64,000 nt of DNA from Gonocerus acuteangulatus (lineage: Eukaryota > Arthropoda > Insecta > Hemiptera > Coreidae): positions 54,153,885 to 54,217,884 of the forward strand of contig OX328125.1 in assembly GCA_946811695.1 (NCBI GenBank), given 5' to 3'. The position numbers were made by a program, and so were the translations under genes. The notes below the pieces were generated by a model. That model had not been told where the DNA came from. It ran no database searches and was given only the letters and a program-made list of their open reading frames with translations. Below are positions 24,841 through 36,831 of this stretch, piece by piece (position 1 is the first letter of the stretch; the number at the start of each line of letters is the position of its first letter).

Positions 24841-26584
24841 GCCCTAACACACGTCCTTCCATTGTCTTCCGGTGGAATGAGGAAGACAATACCCTTTTCT
24901 TCTTTTCTTCTGGTTTGTTAAGAGTGCGTTTGGAATGTCTCTAGGCTTGGATTTTTCGCTAGATTGTGCCCAGCCAATTATGGCCTTATAGGTCATATTA
25001 CATGTGCAAGCTCAATACGATGAAAAGACCTTTTGGCTTTGGAAGATACTCTAACGTCTTATAGCTGTCCTGGTTTAATAATCCCATGCAACGCTTATAA
25101 TAAGCATGTAACCTGCTTCGATTAAAGCGTTAATAAATGCGAAATGTCTTGCTAATATTTCCAAATGCCACTGTTAGCAGAACAATCCAAGAACCGGTTA
25201 AAGCCGTAAAATCGATTATATAAGTCAGTGAATCGTACCAGGATGGATAAAAAAAAAGGCAAGAAGTTTCCTTGGGAAAAGAGGGTTGTTGAAGAGAACT
25301 TCAAGAATTGTGGGAACGGGTGAAATGGCCACGCTCTGTTGCTTCCCATCATTCAAGGAAGATATGACCCGGTAAACGGAGAGATAGAAGTTCAGGAGCT
25401 TATATGAGTTCAATATGATGATATAATTATACATTTCATAAGACAAACGGAAACTATGGTTGCAACTAAACACAACTACAATATGAAAAATATTGCTTCT
25501 TAAATTATATTATTGCCCTTACACTCTTGAGTTGTGGCTAACTTTAATAAGTTAGCAACAACTCACACTAGATAAATCTTTGTTTTAATTTGTAAAAAGT
25601 GGTCATAAAACCTTGTTGGAGAATGTGTTTCTTCTCAAAATCGTTCATTATTTTTTTTTTTTTTTTTTAGTTTATAAATGAATATATCGGCTTGCACACC
25701 ATTAACTAATGACTAGGCAAAAGAAACCATTAAGTGATTTTTTTAATACTGAATTGACAGTAAAACAAATGCTCACAGACTTTATATGACAGAATGACTC
25801 CCCTCTCATAGAATATAGCAGAACATCTCGATGAAGATAGCTAGTACTTATACAGTGTCTTAACCTATCTACTAACAAGACGATATACGATATAAAATAT
25901 AAGCAGGCTAATAAATCTAAAATTTTACTCTATAGATAAGGACAAATTTTCACATTGATCATGACATTAGCAGCCCTCATTATTTGGAGAAGCTGAATCG
26001 CAGAATTGGGAAATAACACCTTCCTGTAATAAATGTTTACATTAAATTAAAATTCAGCTTAGTTATTTGCTTCCCTATTGGTATTTTGAAAGGAGGTTTA
26101 TGATCTCCAAGTTTCTTGTTAATGAATATGTATCAGGCAGGATATGATAAGAGATTGGTATCCTATCAATATACCTAAAATAGAATCAAGTATTTTCAAA
26201 TGACGCCATCTCAAAGATGTTTATCATGAGTAAAGTCTGTATACGTTAAATGGGAAAAGAGGGGATATGGCAGACGGGTTGTCAAGACATAAAAGTCCAT
26301 GTCTGGTTGAAATTTTAGTGCGGTCGAATTAAATTAAATAAATTACGGTGAAATTCGGTGTAAGGCTTGTGTGTAAAAAAAATAGTTGGTCTTCGTATGA
26401 GCCAAAATGGTTTCTTCATTCCTGCCTTTAGAGGTTGTATTATTACTATTGATTTTTATGCATCGGTTTGGTAGCGATGTGCATTATCTTCAATGCGTTT
26501 CGGTAGAGGGCAACATAAAATGATCTGTTAGCTCATCTTTTCTTTAAATGAGTGTACATTTTTCTTATATTTGCTATGCTTTTA
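24841..26584. other. No gene seen
   Basis: 1.7 kb of AT-rich sequence with an oligo(T) at 25,650-25,668. The last part, next to the retrotransposon stop at 26,585, may be its 3' UTR. No exon is recognised. Confidence 0.5.
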
Positions 26585-27041
26585 TTAGAAAATTTGGCCT
26601 TGGTATTCGTTCAGGTGTTTTATTTTATCGTAGATGTTTATGTTCTTTAAATGTTTCAGTATTGTGTCAATATGGCGGCTGTCATCTCCAAGGAGTTCTG
26701 TCATGTCATATGGGATATCTAGATCACGTCTTAAGTAGCACTCAGTCAGTATATGTTTGATTGTGAGGTCTGTGTTGCATGATCGACATTTCGGTTTGTC
26801 CGTATTTTGTCATTAGGTATTCGTGAGTCAGACGGCTGTGGCCAGTGTGTAGTCTTGCTACTACTGCTTCCTCACGCCGTGATCTTCTATATGACGAAGG
26901 CCAATCTTTAACTGTAGACTTCACTGTCCATAATTTGTTTTCTGTAGTGTTAGTCCAGTCTAGTAGCCAGTTATTTAAGATTGTTTGGTCAGTGTACCTT
27001 GATGCGTCTTTGTAGTACGACTCAAGTGGTTGGTAAGTTTC
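26585..27041 (-). pseudogene. RNase H retrotransposon ORF2, C-terminal end (element C)
   Basis: On the minus strand a frame reads NTTENKLWTVKSTVKDWPSS, RREEAVVARLHTGHSRLTHEYLM, then after one frameshift CRSCNTDLTIKHILTEC, ending at a TAA (complement 26,585-26,587). This is the same C-terminal architecture as at 22,394 and 48,677. Its upstream part lies at 28,243-28,385, beyond the HINE at 27,042-28,242. It is closer to the 47.5-kb element (TTDNKLSAWPS; NVTLTVKHILTDC) than to the 18-22-kb one. Confidence 0.8.
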
Positions 27042-27171
27042 TTTTAGCGCGGTCATTCCCTCCCCCATAGGGAGGAACCCCGCTTATAAGGTTGATGACG
27101 CAATCCGGAAGTGCCGACTAGAAAATTTTGCGTTTCAGAACCCATAGAGACCGAAAATGATAGTGGTTAAA

Positions 27172-27225
<54 letters not shown>

Positions 27226-28242
27226 CTGGTCGCTCTGTAGCTTCCGGACGAATGGTCCGATTTTGATGAAATTTGTTACAAAAATCTTTCGTCTAATTTG
27301 AAAGGTCAAGTTCGTTAACCAGCAAAATCCGCCTACTGGAAGATGGCGTTTGGGGCGAAATTCGCGCAAAAAAATCGTGACGCTTACGTTTTTGAGTTCA
27401 TAAGCTTGTAAGTACTCGTTTTATATGCTTATTGGGCTAGGAAACCATTTTCAAGGCGATAGCTTTAACCGTTTTCGAGAAAATTGGAAAAATAGTTTTT
27501 GAATACCGTTTTTGGTTTGGGTACTTAGAATCATGGGATTCAGTTGAAACATTTTCTGCATGTTCTACTTTCATTAAAACTAATATGTTGAAATTTTGGT
27601 TACGTTTGGAGTTAAGGAAGGGTTAGAATAAAATATTTTATTAACAGACATAAAATGTTTGGGTAACTTTGTTTACTTTCCTTAATATCTCGAACAAGGT
27701 TGAGAATCTTGGTAAACGGAAGAATACCATTAGAAAGCTTATTAAATTCTCTACAAAAAAGGTTCTAATGAAAGTTTTGAGTAGGCGATGTCAATCGGAG
27801 AAATAAGAGCTTAAAACTTTAAAGTAATTGATATCGCTTATTCGAACTGTTCTTTTTGTCTGTTTTTTATTCCTTGTTATTTTTTAATTGCTTATAGTTG
27901 GATAATGTATTTGACAATAAAACTGGTTAAGTAATATAACAAAAACAATTTATTGTTAGAAATATAGATTTCCAAGATTTCAAAACCTTGCCACTAGCGG
28001 AACAGTTTCTAGTGTTAGCCGACCCTTCCAGGTAAGATCGTAAATCATGACCTTTCAAGCCTTACTACACACAGGAATGGCTTTAGTGAACTTAAGGTTT
28101 GACACGCCATTATAATAATTAATTAAAAAAAAAGACTGGTGGAACCAAAATAATAACTGCTTATATTTTAATCTTTCCAAATTAGACTAGGGATATGAAC
28201 GGAACCGCGCTAAGATGATGCAGTTCCTGCGAGACGGACTTT
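27042..28242 (-). mobile_element. HINE/Helentron-like element, copy 3
   Basis: Minus orientation. The 3' end at 27,042 reads TTTTAGCGCGG followed by the CCTCCC/GGGAGG hairpin. The 5' end at 28,242 reads AACCGCGCTAAGATGATGCA then GTTCCTGCGAGACGGACTT. A (TA)n tract sits at 27,175-27,221. It is the same subfamily as copies 1 and 2, sharing ...TGGTTCCACCAGTCTTTTTT next to the 5' end. It separates the RNase H active-site region from the C-terminus of retrotransposon C. Confidence 0.8.
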
Positions 28243-28385
28243 TTTTCTGTTACAAGTTTAGCATGTTGGTCGCATATGTACTTAGTCCTACGTTTTCGTG
28301 TCCTGGTAGCCACCATAGCGTTACATGTTTACCGTAAGTTCGTAAGTTATGAATTTGTTTAGAGGTTTTAAGAAAAGAGTAAAAA
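28243..28385 (-). pseudogene. RNase H fragment of retrotransposon element C
   Basis: The minus strand encodes LKTSKQIHNLRTYGKHVTLW then WLPGHENVG and, after one shift, YADQHAKL, the last RNase H motif (compare WIPSHCGIPGNERVDELAK at 21,900). It ends at the HINE boundary, and the protein continues at 27,041. Upstream sequence is not recognisable, so the copy is truncated or decayed there. Confidence 0.7.
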
Positions 28386-29562
28386 ATAAACAATTCTGAT
28401 AGATATCAACGTAATTAGCTGATATCAAAGCTCTATAAATAAAAGAAACATAAATCAGACTTAACCTTACTATTGAACGCTTTCAAAATCCATAATTATA
28501 ACAAGAAGTCATCAGAGAAATATTATTCTGCAAAAGAAATTAGCTATAAGAAATGAAGCTTGAAAACAAGGGATACGTTCAAAAGTAGCTTTCCTCGAAA
28601 AATGTAAGCTGTTTGTTAACAAAATATTCAAGGAATGATCTTTTTTAAACATTTAATTTATTACCAAGAAGAATTATACGCGTATCGTAATATAAATAGT
28701 CCATAGTTTCTCGTATTCTATTACGGAAGCTCTTAAATTAAAAATAAACACAATATAGTGGTATTCACTATATAAATAGCATGAGAGTGATTAAGGAAGA
28801 TCAGCTAAGCAGGGACGGAGAGGGACTCAGCCGGGTCAGGGACATCCCCTCCATATATACACCAACCAGCAGTATCTTTCTCTCTTTTTCCCTCTCCTCT
28901 CCTCTCTTCCTCACTCCCTTACAACCTCACACCCTGCCTCCCCCTTATTTTAGATTGATATGGAACATGTGCTTCATTCATGAATTGCCTAATCGTAATT
29001 CAGTAAGTTTGGTTTCAAGTTAGGCCGATTAAATAACTATTAGGTGTTAACCTTAAAGTTTAGTAATGAATTTCGGGAACAGGAAGGTATGCAACGCATT
29101 TTCTAGCACAGACATTTAAGAAAGGGATAGAACTAAATGGGTATCACCTCACACTCTCAACAAGATGTCAGCAGGATAATACTATTAAAATATACCACTG
29201 CATGCAATATTAAAAAGAATGAGGCTAAACGAACGATATGTGGATAACATATGTAGAACATTGGGTTGAAGCACGCAATAACTTCAAGCACGCAATGCTT
29301 AAATATTTCTTATCAAAATAAAATTAATATGTATATCAATATGCTTGACTTATTAATTATGATACAAATCAGAAAACACATTACAAAATAAAGGGAAATA
29401 TAATATATCGAATATTAATGAAGATAACAGATTGTCATGATAACGAATTTCATACATTATTATTGTTAATATCATTTTTGTAACCTTCGGCCATTATGGG
29501 AGAGGGTTCGTTTTATTGACAACAAAATAGTCCAAAATATAGTATGCCGTATTAGCGTTTTT
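28386..29562. other. No gene seen; pyrimidine tract
   Basis: AT-rich, with a pyrimidine-rich run at about 28,875-28,950 (TTTCTCTCTTTTTCCCTCTC). No exon is recognised. Confidence 0.5.
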
Positions 29563-29645
29563 TTTACTCGGGTCGGTTTATCTTTAGGTTACCATTCATT
29601 TTTGCCGCAAAAGGGGCGATTCCTTTCCTTCTTAAAAAAATAAAT
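29563..29645 (-). mobile_element. SINE fragment (family L)
   Basis: CGGGTCGGTTTATCTTTAGG, TTACCATTC and GGGGCGATTCCTTTCCTTC follow the order of the minus-strand family L copies at 31,370 and 52,265. The head is missing. Confidence 0.45.
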
Positions 29646-30798
29646 CAATTTGTAATACATTTTCTTGAAATTGTAATAATAAAAGAATATGTTTCTAGCT
29701 TACAAAAAAACGTTCACTACCATTCAATACAAATAAAAAACTTTTAATATTCTTCTTACACAACATTCGTGACTTACGCGTCGTTTTTTTTTCGGAGAAA
29801 TTTGCACGAAAATAATCGCAGAACTTTACGTTCTTGGTAAAGGCGTTTATTGATAGACTTACATGGAGAATATATCCAAACCTCTTTCCAGATGAAATCC
29901 TCAACCATTTTCAGGTTGCCCAAAAACATGGATTAAGTAAAAAATGTATGAACAAGTTTAAGATTCATCCAAACTGAGGTACGTTTTGGTTGAGCTTGGA
30001 GTAGAGAAAATAAAAAAAAAATACGGGGAGTGTCATAGGCTAGATCAATTTCCCTTTCGGAATTATGTTGCTTGTATCATGGAAATGTCTAAAGGGGGCA
30101 TAATGAGTTATCCACACAATTACTTATTTATCTGGAAGAGGACCGACCCTTTATTTATTGCCTATTAGTAATGTTTAATATTAAGCTGTAACTAACTCCA
30201 ATGATTTTACGTCATAACTTATGAAAATTTAACGGTTTCGATAGCACAGTAACCAAGTGGGTTAGTCGCCATAGCAACAGAACCCTCCTTTACCCTCGTC
30301 CGGACGTACCCGTCTACTGTTTTAGCGTCACACTAGGCCAAAGCTAAGACATATCCATGTAAAAAAAAAATGTAAACACTCATTATCAGTTTTGGGCGAA
30401 TAATTCGTAATATAGTCGGGAACGGGTATAAATCGTGGTAAGTGCAAGATGACCATTCAAAAAACTAATTTTGATAACGAACCATTAATTAATACAAAAT
30501 ACCTCCAATATTTAGAGAAAGTCACCGTGCATTTCCGAAAACACCTAAAATAGAACGAACAAAAGTCCTTTTTGCTAACGGAATCTCATTAGCATCAGGC
30601 TGCGCAATTTATCAGTCTAATCCCGTCGTTTATATTGGGATTTAAATCTGAGGTAATTTGTCTAAACCGTCTTTGAAACTAATTGCTGAGCATCCAGTCA
30701 GACAATTTCAAAGCTCCAAAGTCTAAACCTTTTTAATGACAATTAATATAATTAATGCTAGGAGCAATGAATGTAAATGTTTATACAAGACGACATGT
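29646..30798. other. No gene seen
   Basis: AT-rich sequence without a recognised feature. Confidence 0.5.
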
Positions 30799-31057
30799 AT
30801 ATCATCCCTGTCATGATGTCAAACTAAAGAATATGCAAAATCTCGTTTTTAGATTCGGTACTTTTCTCTTAGATTGTGGACGATACGGCTTGTCGCAAAT
30901 GGTTTCAATTTTAACCCCTTTATTGAATAGCCTTTAATGCCTTAAAGTATCGAATAAGACCGGTTTTCAATATATTACTTCGTCAATGGATAGAATATGT
31001 TAGTTCATATTTTGCTCCGATTTTCTTAACCGATAGTTTGACAAGGTAGGGACGATA
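30799..31057. mobile_element. Inverted-repeat MITE (family M), copy 1
   Basis: The ends are inverted: ATATCATCCCTG.CATGATGTCA on the left, CGATAGTTTGACAAGGTAGG and GACGATAT on the right. The same termini border 56,037-56,296 and a 95-nt deletion form at 33,693. A shared interior includes CAAAATCTCGTTTTTAGAT. Confidence 0.65.
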
Positions 31058-31336
31058 TTATGTGTACTATCTTCAAATCATAAATAATCTCCTTATACGG
31101 ATACTTCGTAGAGGTTAATGAAGCTTTTAATTTTAAGTGCATTAACAAATATATTTTCAATCAAACAAATTCAATATCATAATAACTTCACTTCTCATGA
31201 TTTCTTCTTCATATATTTTTTACATATAAGCTATACAAAAAGAGAATATTTGTTTTAATCGATTTATTCAAGCTGAATCTCATAATTGGGGTGAGAAGCC
31301 ATTTTAATATCGTCTATATTTATTTATTTAAATTTG

Positions 31337-31520
31337 TAACGTCCATTATTAATAATTAAGAATTTTGGGACGGGTTATCTATAGGTTACCACCCTTTTCT
31401 AGCCAGGATAGGGCTGATGCCTTTTCTTTTTTCTAAAGAAACCCCAACACCCCAAAAAATCGAACCCACGACCTTTGGCACGGAGTGTTAAGTGCTCACG
31501 CCTTCACACTCACGGTAACC
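31337..31520 (-). mobile_element. tRNA-derived SINE (family L), minus strand
   Basis: The complement contains head GGTTACCGTGAGTGTGAAGG, B-box-like GGGTTCGATTTTTTGGGG and the family body CTATCCTGGCTAGAAAAGGG. The 3' AT-rich tail lies at 31,337-31,360. Confidence 0.75.
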
Positions 31521-31545
31521 TATATTTATTAATTCATTTGAATTT

Positions 31546-31548
<3 letters not shown>

Positions 31549-31594
<46 letters not shown>
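31549..31594. repeat. (TA)n microsatellite
   Basis: About 22 TA units. Confidence 0.95.
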
Positions 31595-31596
<2 letters not shown>

Positions 31597-31654
31597 CTGG
31601 CGAATAAGGCGGAAGGTCAATAAAATATCGCCACACACTTTTACACTTTTTATT

Positions 31655-31710
31655 TATCTTCATACCTACATGTTTCGCACCCTTTTTGGTGCTTCTTCAG
31701 GGGAACACTC
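31655..31710 (-). ncRNA. Hammerhead-like ribozyme motif, minus strand
   Basis: Minus strand order: TTCCC, CTGAAGA, extra A, GCACC-aaaaag-GGTGC (stem II), GAAAC, ATGTA, GGTATGAA. CC/GG and TTC/GAA can form a stem I with a 3-nt bulge. ACATGT around the putative cleavage position is self-complementary, giving a longer dimer stem III than at 16,354. The core matches the other two motifs, but the stems are entirely different, which is covariation. No element borders were defined. Confidence 0.45.
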
Positions 31711-31985
31711 TTAAACCTTAAATTCAGCCTCAACCTGAGGAATGGAACCTGGAATGACCCATAGTCCAGTTCTTGGACTCTAGGAGTTCTGCAAAGTGGG
31801 GGGTCGCGCTTCCTCCCTTCCAGGGGTTGTGGTGACATACACCATCCTGTTTTATCCTAGAATTCCCTTCCACCATCCCTCTCATTTCTTATTCAGTTAT
31901 AAGTGAGTCAGCGTCTAGATCTGTTGTATTGTTTGTACCTTGAATTTCCGGTGTACAGCGCAGTTCAGTGACTTCTTGATTTAAG

Positions 31986-32195
31986 ATGTCGAAGCCTACC
32001 AGTTATAAAACTTTAACATTGCCAGAGAAAATAGCTGCAATTAAAGAAGTTGAAAATGGAATAAAGAAAAAATCTGAAATTTCCAAGGACTTTAGAATTC
32101 CTCCTAACACTATCAACTTACCTGAAAAATAACGAAAAAATTCTTGCCCATGAAAATGACTTTTTTCAAAACAATAGACTTTTATTTTTACTTTT
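31986..32195 (+). pseudogene. Pogo/Tigger transposase N-terminus (CENP-B-like HTH)
   Basis: From the ATG at 31,986 the frame reads MSKPTSYKTLTLPEKIAAIK, then EVENGIKKKSEISKDFRIPP. This is the N-terminal helix-turn-helix of the pogo/Tigger/CENP-B family, which binds the transposon ends. A single-base shift after IPP moves the continuation TLSTYLKNNEKIL into the next frame. It then runs into a stop near 32,200. No DDE catalytic domain remains. Confidence 0.7.
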
Positions 32196-32388
32196 TTTAT
32201 AAATTATTTATTACACATTTATGTAATCATCAATTTATGAAATATTTGTTATTGTTTAAATAAAATGTGAGAAAATATGAAATTCGATTTTTTACCCCTT
32301 TATTTTCAAAAGCGTTTGTAATTCGAATTTTGGATAATTCGAACTTTTTTATAGGTCCCTAGAGGTTCGAATTATCCAAGTTCTACTG
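31986..32388 (+). mobile_element. Tigger/pogo-type transposon, internally deleted
   Basis: It begins in transposase coding sequence and ends in GGTTCGAATTATCCAAG then TTCTACTG at 32,388, the complement of a CAGTAGAA... terminus of the Tigger type. Nearly all of the catalytic region is missing between about 32,200 and 32,300. The 5' TIR was not found upstream, so the left boundary is unknown. TTCGAATT strings near 32,280-32,345 are the usual subterminal repeats. Confidence 0.6.
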
Positions 32389-33085
32389 TTTATACATATA
32401 TAACGAAAACTAGGAGGCGCTATTGATTGCTGCGATTAATTGAACTCATTCAGTGATGGGCTCGTTGAAAGAAATTATCGTCCTAAGAAATATCATCGTG
32501 TGAACCAATTTCCTAAAAATATGAGTAAAACAGCTAACAATTAAAATAAACGCACAAGCTAAAGGTGCCAAAATGTCTAAAAATAAAAACACATTTTTGT
32601 CACGTTAATAGTATTGTCTTACGGTAATAAAATTCTGTGCCTTTCCGTTAAGGGAGGGGTGCTCAGGAATTTTTAGGACAGAACTGTAAATACTTATTAC
32701 GAATGGATGGGGCTGAATAGGATTCTATGGAACTATGTATTTTTAATAGCACAATCTTGTTTTATAGCCCATTAATGACATACCTCCATTCAAATCCACA
32801 ATCACAAAGAATAAGAATGATTCCTTTTAATCTAACTGAATAATAAATTAAAATAATACCAAATTAGTTTCATTAAATTAATTCTAAAGCACCTAGTTAC
32901 AAAATTCAATCACTTTCACTGCTACCAGAAATAATTTTATATCCATCACTTTTAAACACTTTCTATCTCGCTATTTATTGTAACAAATTGGAGGTTTTAT
33001 CACGTTAAACGGACAGAACTATGATTTGTTGATGAACTATCCAAAAAAAAAAAAAAAAAAAAAAAAAACAGAACTCGACAGAAAA
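32389..33085. other. No gene seen; poly(A) run
   Basis: AT-rich; a 27-nt A run at about 33,043-33,068 may be a retroposon tail, but no body is recognised. Confidence 0.5.
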
Positions 33086-33518
33086 ATTTGAAATTTTACA
33101 CGGACACTCCCTATAGAACGTAGACGCTCGCTAAGAAAGGATTTTTTGATATTCGAATTTTTAAGTATATTTAGAGGGGTTTAAAGTTTTAGTTGGTTTG
33201 AGTATGCTCGCCTAGGCAGCATGCGTTGCTAGGACGATAGCAGAACAGCTGTTACCGTACATTATCTATTTCACAGTATTATTTTTAATTTAGGTTAATT
33301 TCAACTATGCTAGTAGTCCTTGAATTACTAGAAATTAACTGTGATTTTGTCCCTCATAGAGTTTACGCCCTGGTGATGGCCCATCCGAGGTAATAATATC
33401 CCGAACCACTTGGCACAAAAATTTGAAATTTTCCACGGACAATCAGTTTAGAATGTAAACAATCGCTAAGAAAGGTTTTTTTGATATTCAAATGTTTAAG
33501 TACTTATAGGGGGGTTTG
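33086..33518. repeat. Pair of ~100-nt direct repeats
   Basis: 33,086-33,185 and 33,415-33,515 share, in order, AAAAATTTGAAATTTT.CACGG, TCGCTAAGAAAGG, TTTTTTGATATTC and TTTAAGTA..TA.AGGGGGTTT. The intervening 230 nt are unrelated. They could be the long terminal parts of a small element or a local duplication. Confidence 0.5.
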
Positions 33519-34060
33519 AATTATTAAGAAGTTCCTCATCGTCTCAAAAATGGTCCGATTTTGATAACATTTGGTACAAAAATCTTTTTTCTCATTTAAA
33601 AGGTCATGTTCATTAACCAGCTGAATCTGTTTACTGGAACATGGTTTATGGAGGAAAAATTTTAAATCGGAACGCTTACATTTTCGAGTCCGTATCCTCC
33701 CTACCAAGTCAAACTATCGAAGACAAAATCTCGAATCTGAAAAACGAGATTCTGCATATTTAATAGTTTAATATTGTAGGAAAGATATGTTTGCAGGTAC
33801 TCGTTATGTAGGTTCCTTAATGTAGGAAAACGAAAGAAACCATTTTTATATCGATTTCTGTAACCGTTTACGAGAAAATTGATAAAATACTTTTCCAAGC
33901 TAATTTTCTGTTTAGGTATTCAGAAACGATGATTGATTCACTTGAAACATGTACCAGGTATTTGACATTCAACAAATCAAAGATATTTAAACTTTGGTAC
34001 CGTTTGGAGAAAAGAAAACGTGAAAATTTCAGAAAAGTAGACATTTCCACTCTTTAGGAA
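33519..34060 (-). mobile_element. Decayed HINE fragment
   Basis: The minus strand carries the family body: CTCAAAAATGGTCCGATTTT (seen on +), CATTAACCAGCTGAATCTG, CGGAACGCTTACATTTT and TGTAACCGTTTACGAGAAAA, in the order found at 38,880-39,130. Both ends are missing. A family M MITE is inserted at 33,693-33,787. Confidence 0.65.
33693..33787. mobile_element. Family M MITE, deletion form
   Basis: TATCCTCCCTACCAAGTCAA then ACTATCGA, and inverted TTTAATATTGTAGGAAAGATA at the other end, match the termini of the copies at 30,799 and 56,037 with most of the centre missing. It lies inside the decayed HINE, so it inserted after it. Confidence 0.6.
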
Positions 34061-34061
34061 T

Positions 34062-34275
34062 TCTCTTTGGCAGCCTTCTCAGCAACAAATGCCTAAAGCA
34101 TGAAGGAAGACCACGATCATTTTTTTTTTATCACAGATGTCTGTGATATGATCGTCCCCCCCCCCCAGGCATTTTTTGCTAAAGGACTACCAAAAAAGCA
34201 TGCCCAAAACATTGGAAATAGATTTTTCTGAAAATCTGACGTTTTCTGTTTGACGGATCCCAACCATTCCTGGAC
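34062..34275. mobile_element. Decayed relative of the inverted-arm Penelope-like element
   Basis: TCTTTGGCAGCCTTCTCAGC (complement GCTGAGAAGGCTGCC) and ATCCCAACCATTCC correspond to the ribozyme region and outer end of 47,028-47,409. A short inverted pair (CATGATCGT/ATGATCGT-type) lies in between. The hammerhead core is no longer intact. Confidence 0.35.
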
Positions 34276-34290
34276 TTTATATCAACTAGA

Positions 34291-34432
34291 TGGAGGCCCG
34301 GTGGCCGTGAGCGTGAGAAAAAAGAAAATGCAGTAGCCCTATCCTGGCTAGAAAAGGGTGGTAACCTATAGACAGCCCGTCCTAAAATTCATAGTTAATA
34401 ATGAATGGACGTTAAAATTTAATAATAATATC
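34291..34432 (+). mobile_element. SINE (family L) with internal deletion
   Basis: GGCCCGGTGGCCGTGAGCGT is joined directly to the body CTATCCTGGCTAGAAAAGGG and to the AT-rich tail (CGTTAAAATTTAATAATAAT). The variable arm and B-box are missing. Confidence 0.65.
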
Positions 34433-34549
34433 AACTAGACGGATAACTATCTGCATTTCATTAAAGAAAATCCCATTATTGTTAATTTCAATTAAGAAAA
34501 ACAACAACAACCAATTAAAAAATGAGCTGAAAAGAGACTAAACCCCGTT

Positions 34550-34908
34550 TAAAACAATGAAACCGTTGCTTTCGGATTTCAAGCACAGATTTCTCCAAAT
34601 GAGACCTCTCTATTCAAAATTGTATAATAATTTTTTTTTCTAGGAAATTTACTAGGTTTTCGAATACTTACCTTACATAGACCACGATTTTCTAACCGAT
34701 TTCGATATATTTAAGAAAATATCTCAAAAAAGTTTACAGTTTCCCACTCTCCTCGAAAACGGTCAAAGATATGGCCTTGAAAACTATTGAATTTAATTCC
34801 CCAAGTTTAATTACAAATATCTGTTTCATTTGAGACAAAGTATTCTTGTACCAAATTACATCAAAATCGTACTACTTGTGAGCCTGATGCAGTGCGAACA
34901 CACACACA

Positions 34909-34983
<75 letters not shown>

Positions 34984-34985
34984 GT
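34550..34985 (+). mobile_element. Decayed HINE with (CA)n(TA)n tract
   Basis: Family blocks occur in order: TTTCTCC..TGAGAC, AATTTACTAGG, CTCGAAAACGGTCAAAG, CCAAATTACATCAAAATCG and GCGAACACACA. The microsatellite at 34,898-34,983 is exactly where complete copies carry (TA)n, but here it is mostly CA. The 3' hairpin end is absent. Confidence 0.65.
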
Positions 34986-35627
34986 GTAAAGCGACAGGAA
35001 AATATGAATTAATTAAAATATAAACATAGAAATATTTAAAGGAAAGTATATAAGCACTTTAATATCAATAACGGCAAACCTCTAAACTCGGACTTCAATA
35101 ATCGCATATAAGCCTAACGTTAGGAGTAATTTCATTCAATAATTTCATCCCAGGAAGAATTCGGTGAACTTCAATTATTTGTTCACAAATTTCAGCAGGT
35201 TGATGTATCTAACCTTTTCGTGCAGGCCAAATTACCAAGCTTGAACAGCAACATCTTATTTTATCTTTGACCTTCCCATTATCCCTTAACGAGTTCAAGC
35301 TGTGGCTCACAATAAAGTTGAATCAGTTTTCTTATTGGATATTTATACTTGAAAGTACTCATTGATATTAATTTTTGTGTGTACGTACGTGAGCATTTTG
35401 TGCTAGTAACTTATTTATTTGCAGAGAATACACTGGAAACAATATGGACTGATTCCCTAAACCTAATACTAACATTAAGAATAGAACCCACCAATAAAAA
35501 TGGGTTTCAGTTAAATTCATCAACACAATTTTTTTGCAGCCGTCCCACCGTGGAGAACCTGACAAGATCTGACAAGTAATCGTCTTAGGCCTCAGGAATA
35601 GATATACACCAGAACTCAATGTATTTT
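34986..35627. other. No gene seen
   Basis: AT-rich. The 76- and 83-codon frames over 35,349-35,619 show no recognisable similarity. Confidence 0.5.
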
Positions 35628-36110
35628 CAAAAATGTCGCACTCACAGAAACTGTGTCATCTTAGTGTGTATTTCTCTGATTGACATCGTCCCATCCAAAA
35701 TTATTCCTGGAACTTTTTTTTTTTTAGAGAATTTAGTTAGCTTTTGATGGTTTCCTTCCACCTAACAAGGATTCCAAACCATTCTCGCATTATTTAGGAC
35801 AATATACGAATATACATAAGAAAAGATCCCAAAAAATCTTAATGTCTACTATTTCTTTATTTTTTCGAATACTTTCTAACCAAAATTAAAATATCTTAGT
35901 TTAGATAAATTTCAAACATGTAGGAAATATTTCAAATGAATTAAACGATTATAAGTATCAAAACCGACAATTAGTTTGAAAAACTATTTTTATTATCTTT
36001 TCTCGAAAACGGTTACAGATATCACTGTAAAAATGGTTTCATTCCGTATCCTACTTTAGAGAACCTAAAAAAAGAGTACCCGCAAGCATATTAACTCGCC
36101 AGCAATGAAT
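35628..36110 (+). mobile_element. Decayed HINE, 5' two-thirds
   Basis: The 5' end AATGTCGCACTCACAGAAAC then TGTGTCATCTTAGTGTG is a worn version of AAGTCCGACTCGCAGGAACT/TGCGTCATCTTAGCGCG. The body follows (TTTCTCTGATTGACATCG, CTCGAAAACGGTTACAG, GGTTTCATTCC). The microsatellite and 3' hairpin are missing. Confidence 0.7.
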
Positions 36111-36831
36111 TAATAGAGTACAACAAAAATCTACAATTGTAATGCTTTGAAATGAAACATTGATAATGCAACCGAGGCGCTCCTGCAGGGAATGGGATGA
36201 ATAAGAAAGATCATTGAGTAATTTGAGGTTCAACAATCCATTTTTTGTGTATGTTTCGCAACTGCCATGATTCGCCTCATTAGAGGGACTCTTTACAAAT
36301 CTATTTCTTAAGGAGTGAATTTTTAAACATTTTCTGAAAAACTACAATAAATAAACAATATGATTATTAATAAATTACCCTTTCTCTGATCTAGGTTTTG
36401 TTGAAAAATATGCAAAGTAAATTGAATGAATTAAAAGGCTTCTTCCATTTGAGGGGAGCACGGTCATACACCGAGGATGACGATAGACAGGTCATAAACT
36501 GAATGCTTTTATTTAAAACAAATTTCCAACAAGAGACAACTAAAAGGTGTGCAAAATTTAGTTCTTCTTAGATGGCCCCGTTAATATCCCTCGCTAGGAT
36601 AACGTTATAAACAAATATAATACATATTTAATGTTTTAAAGTCATGCTTGAGATTCTGATCTGTTTTTGAAAAAAAAAAATCATACAGGGTACTTGAAAC
36701 TTCAAAATTTTTAAATGGGAACCATTGCCTTCCGATACATCATTTTAATAGTTTTTGAACTGAAATCAATGGTGCTACCAGATTTTAAATAAAACAATTA
36801 ATACGAATATTCTAATACTATGTTAAAGAAA
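36111..36831. other. No gene seen
   Basis: AT-rich, no feature recognised. Confidence 0.5.
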
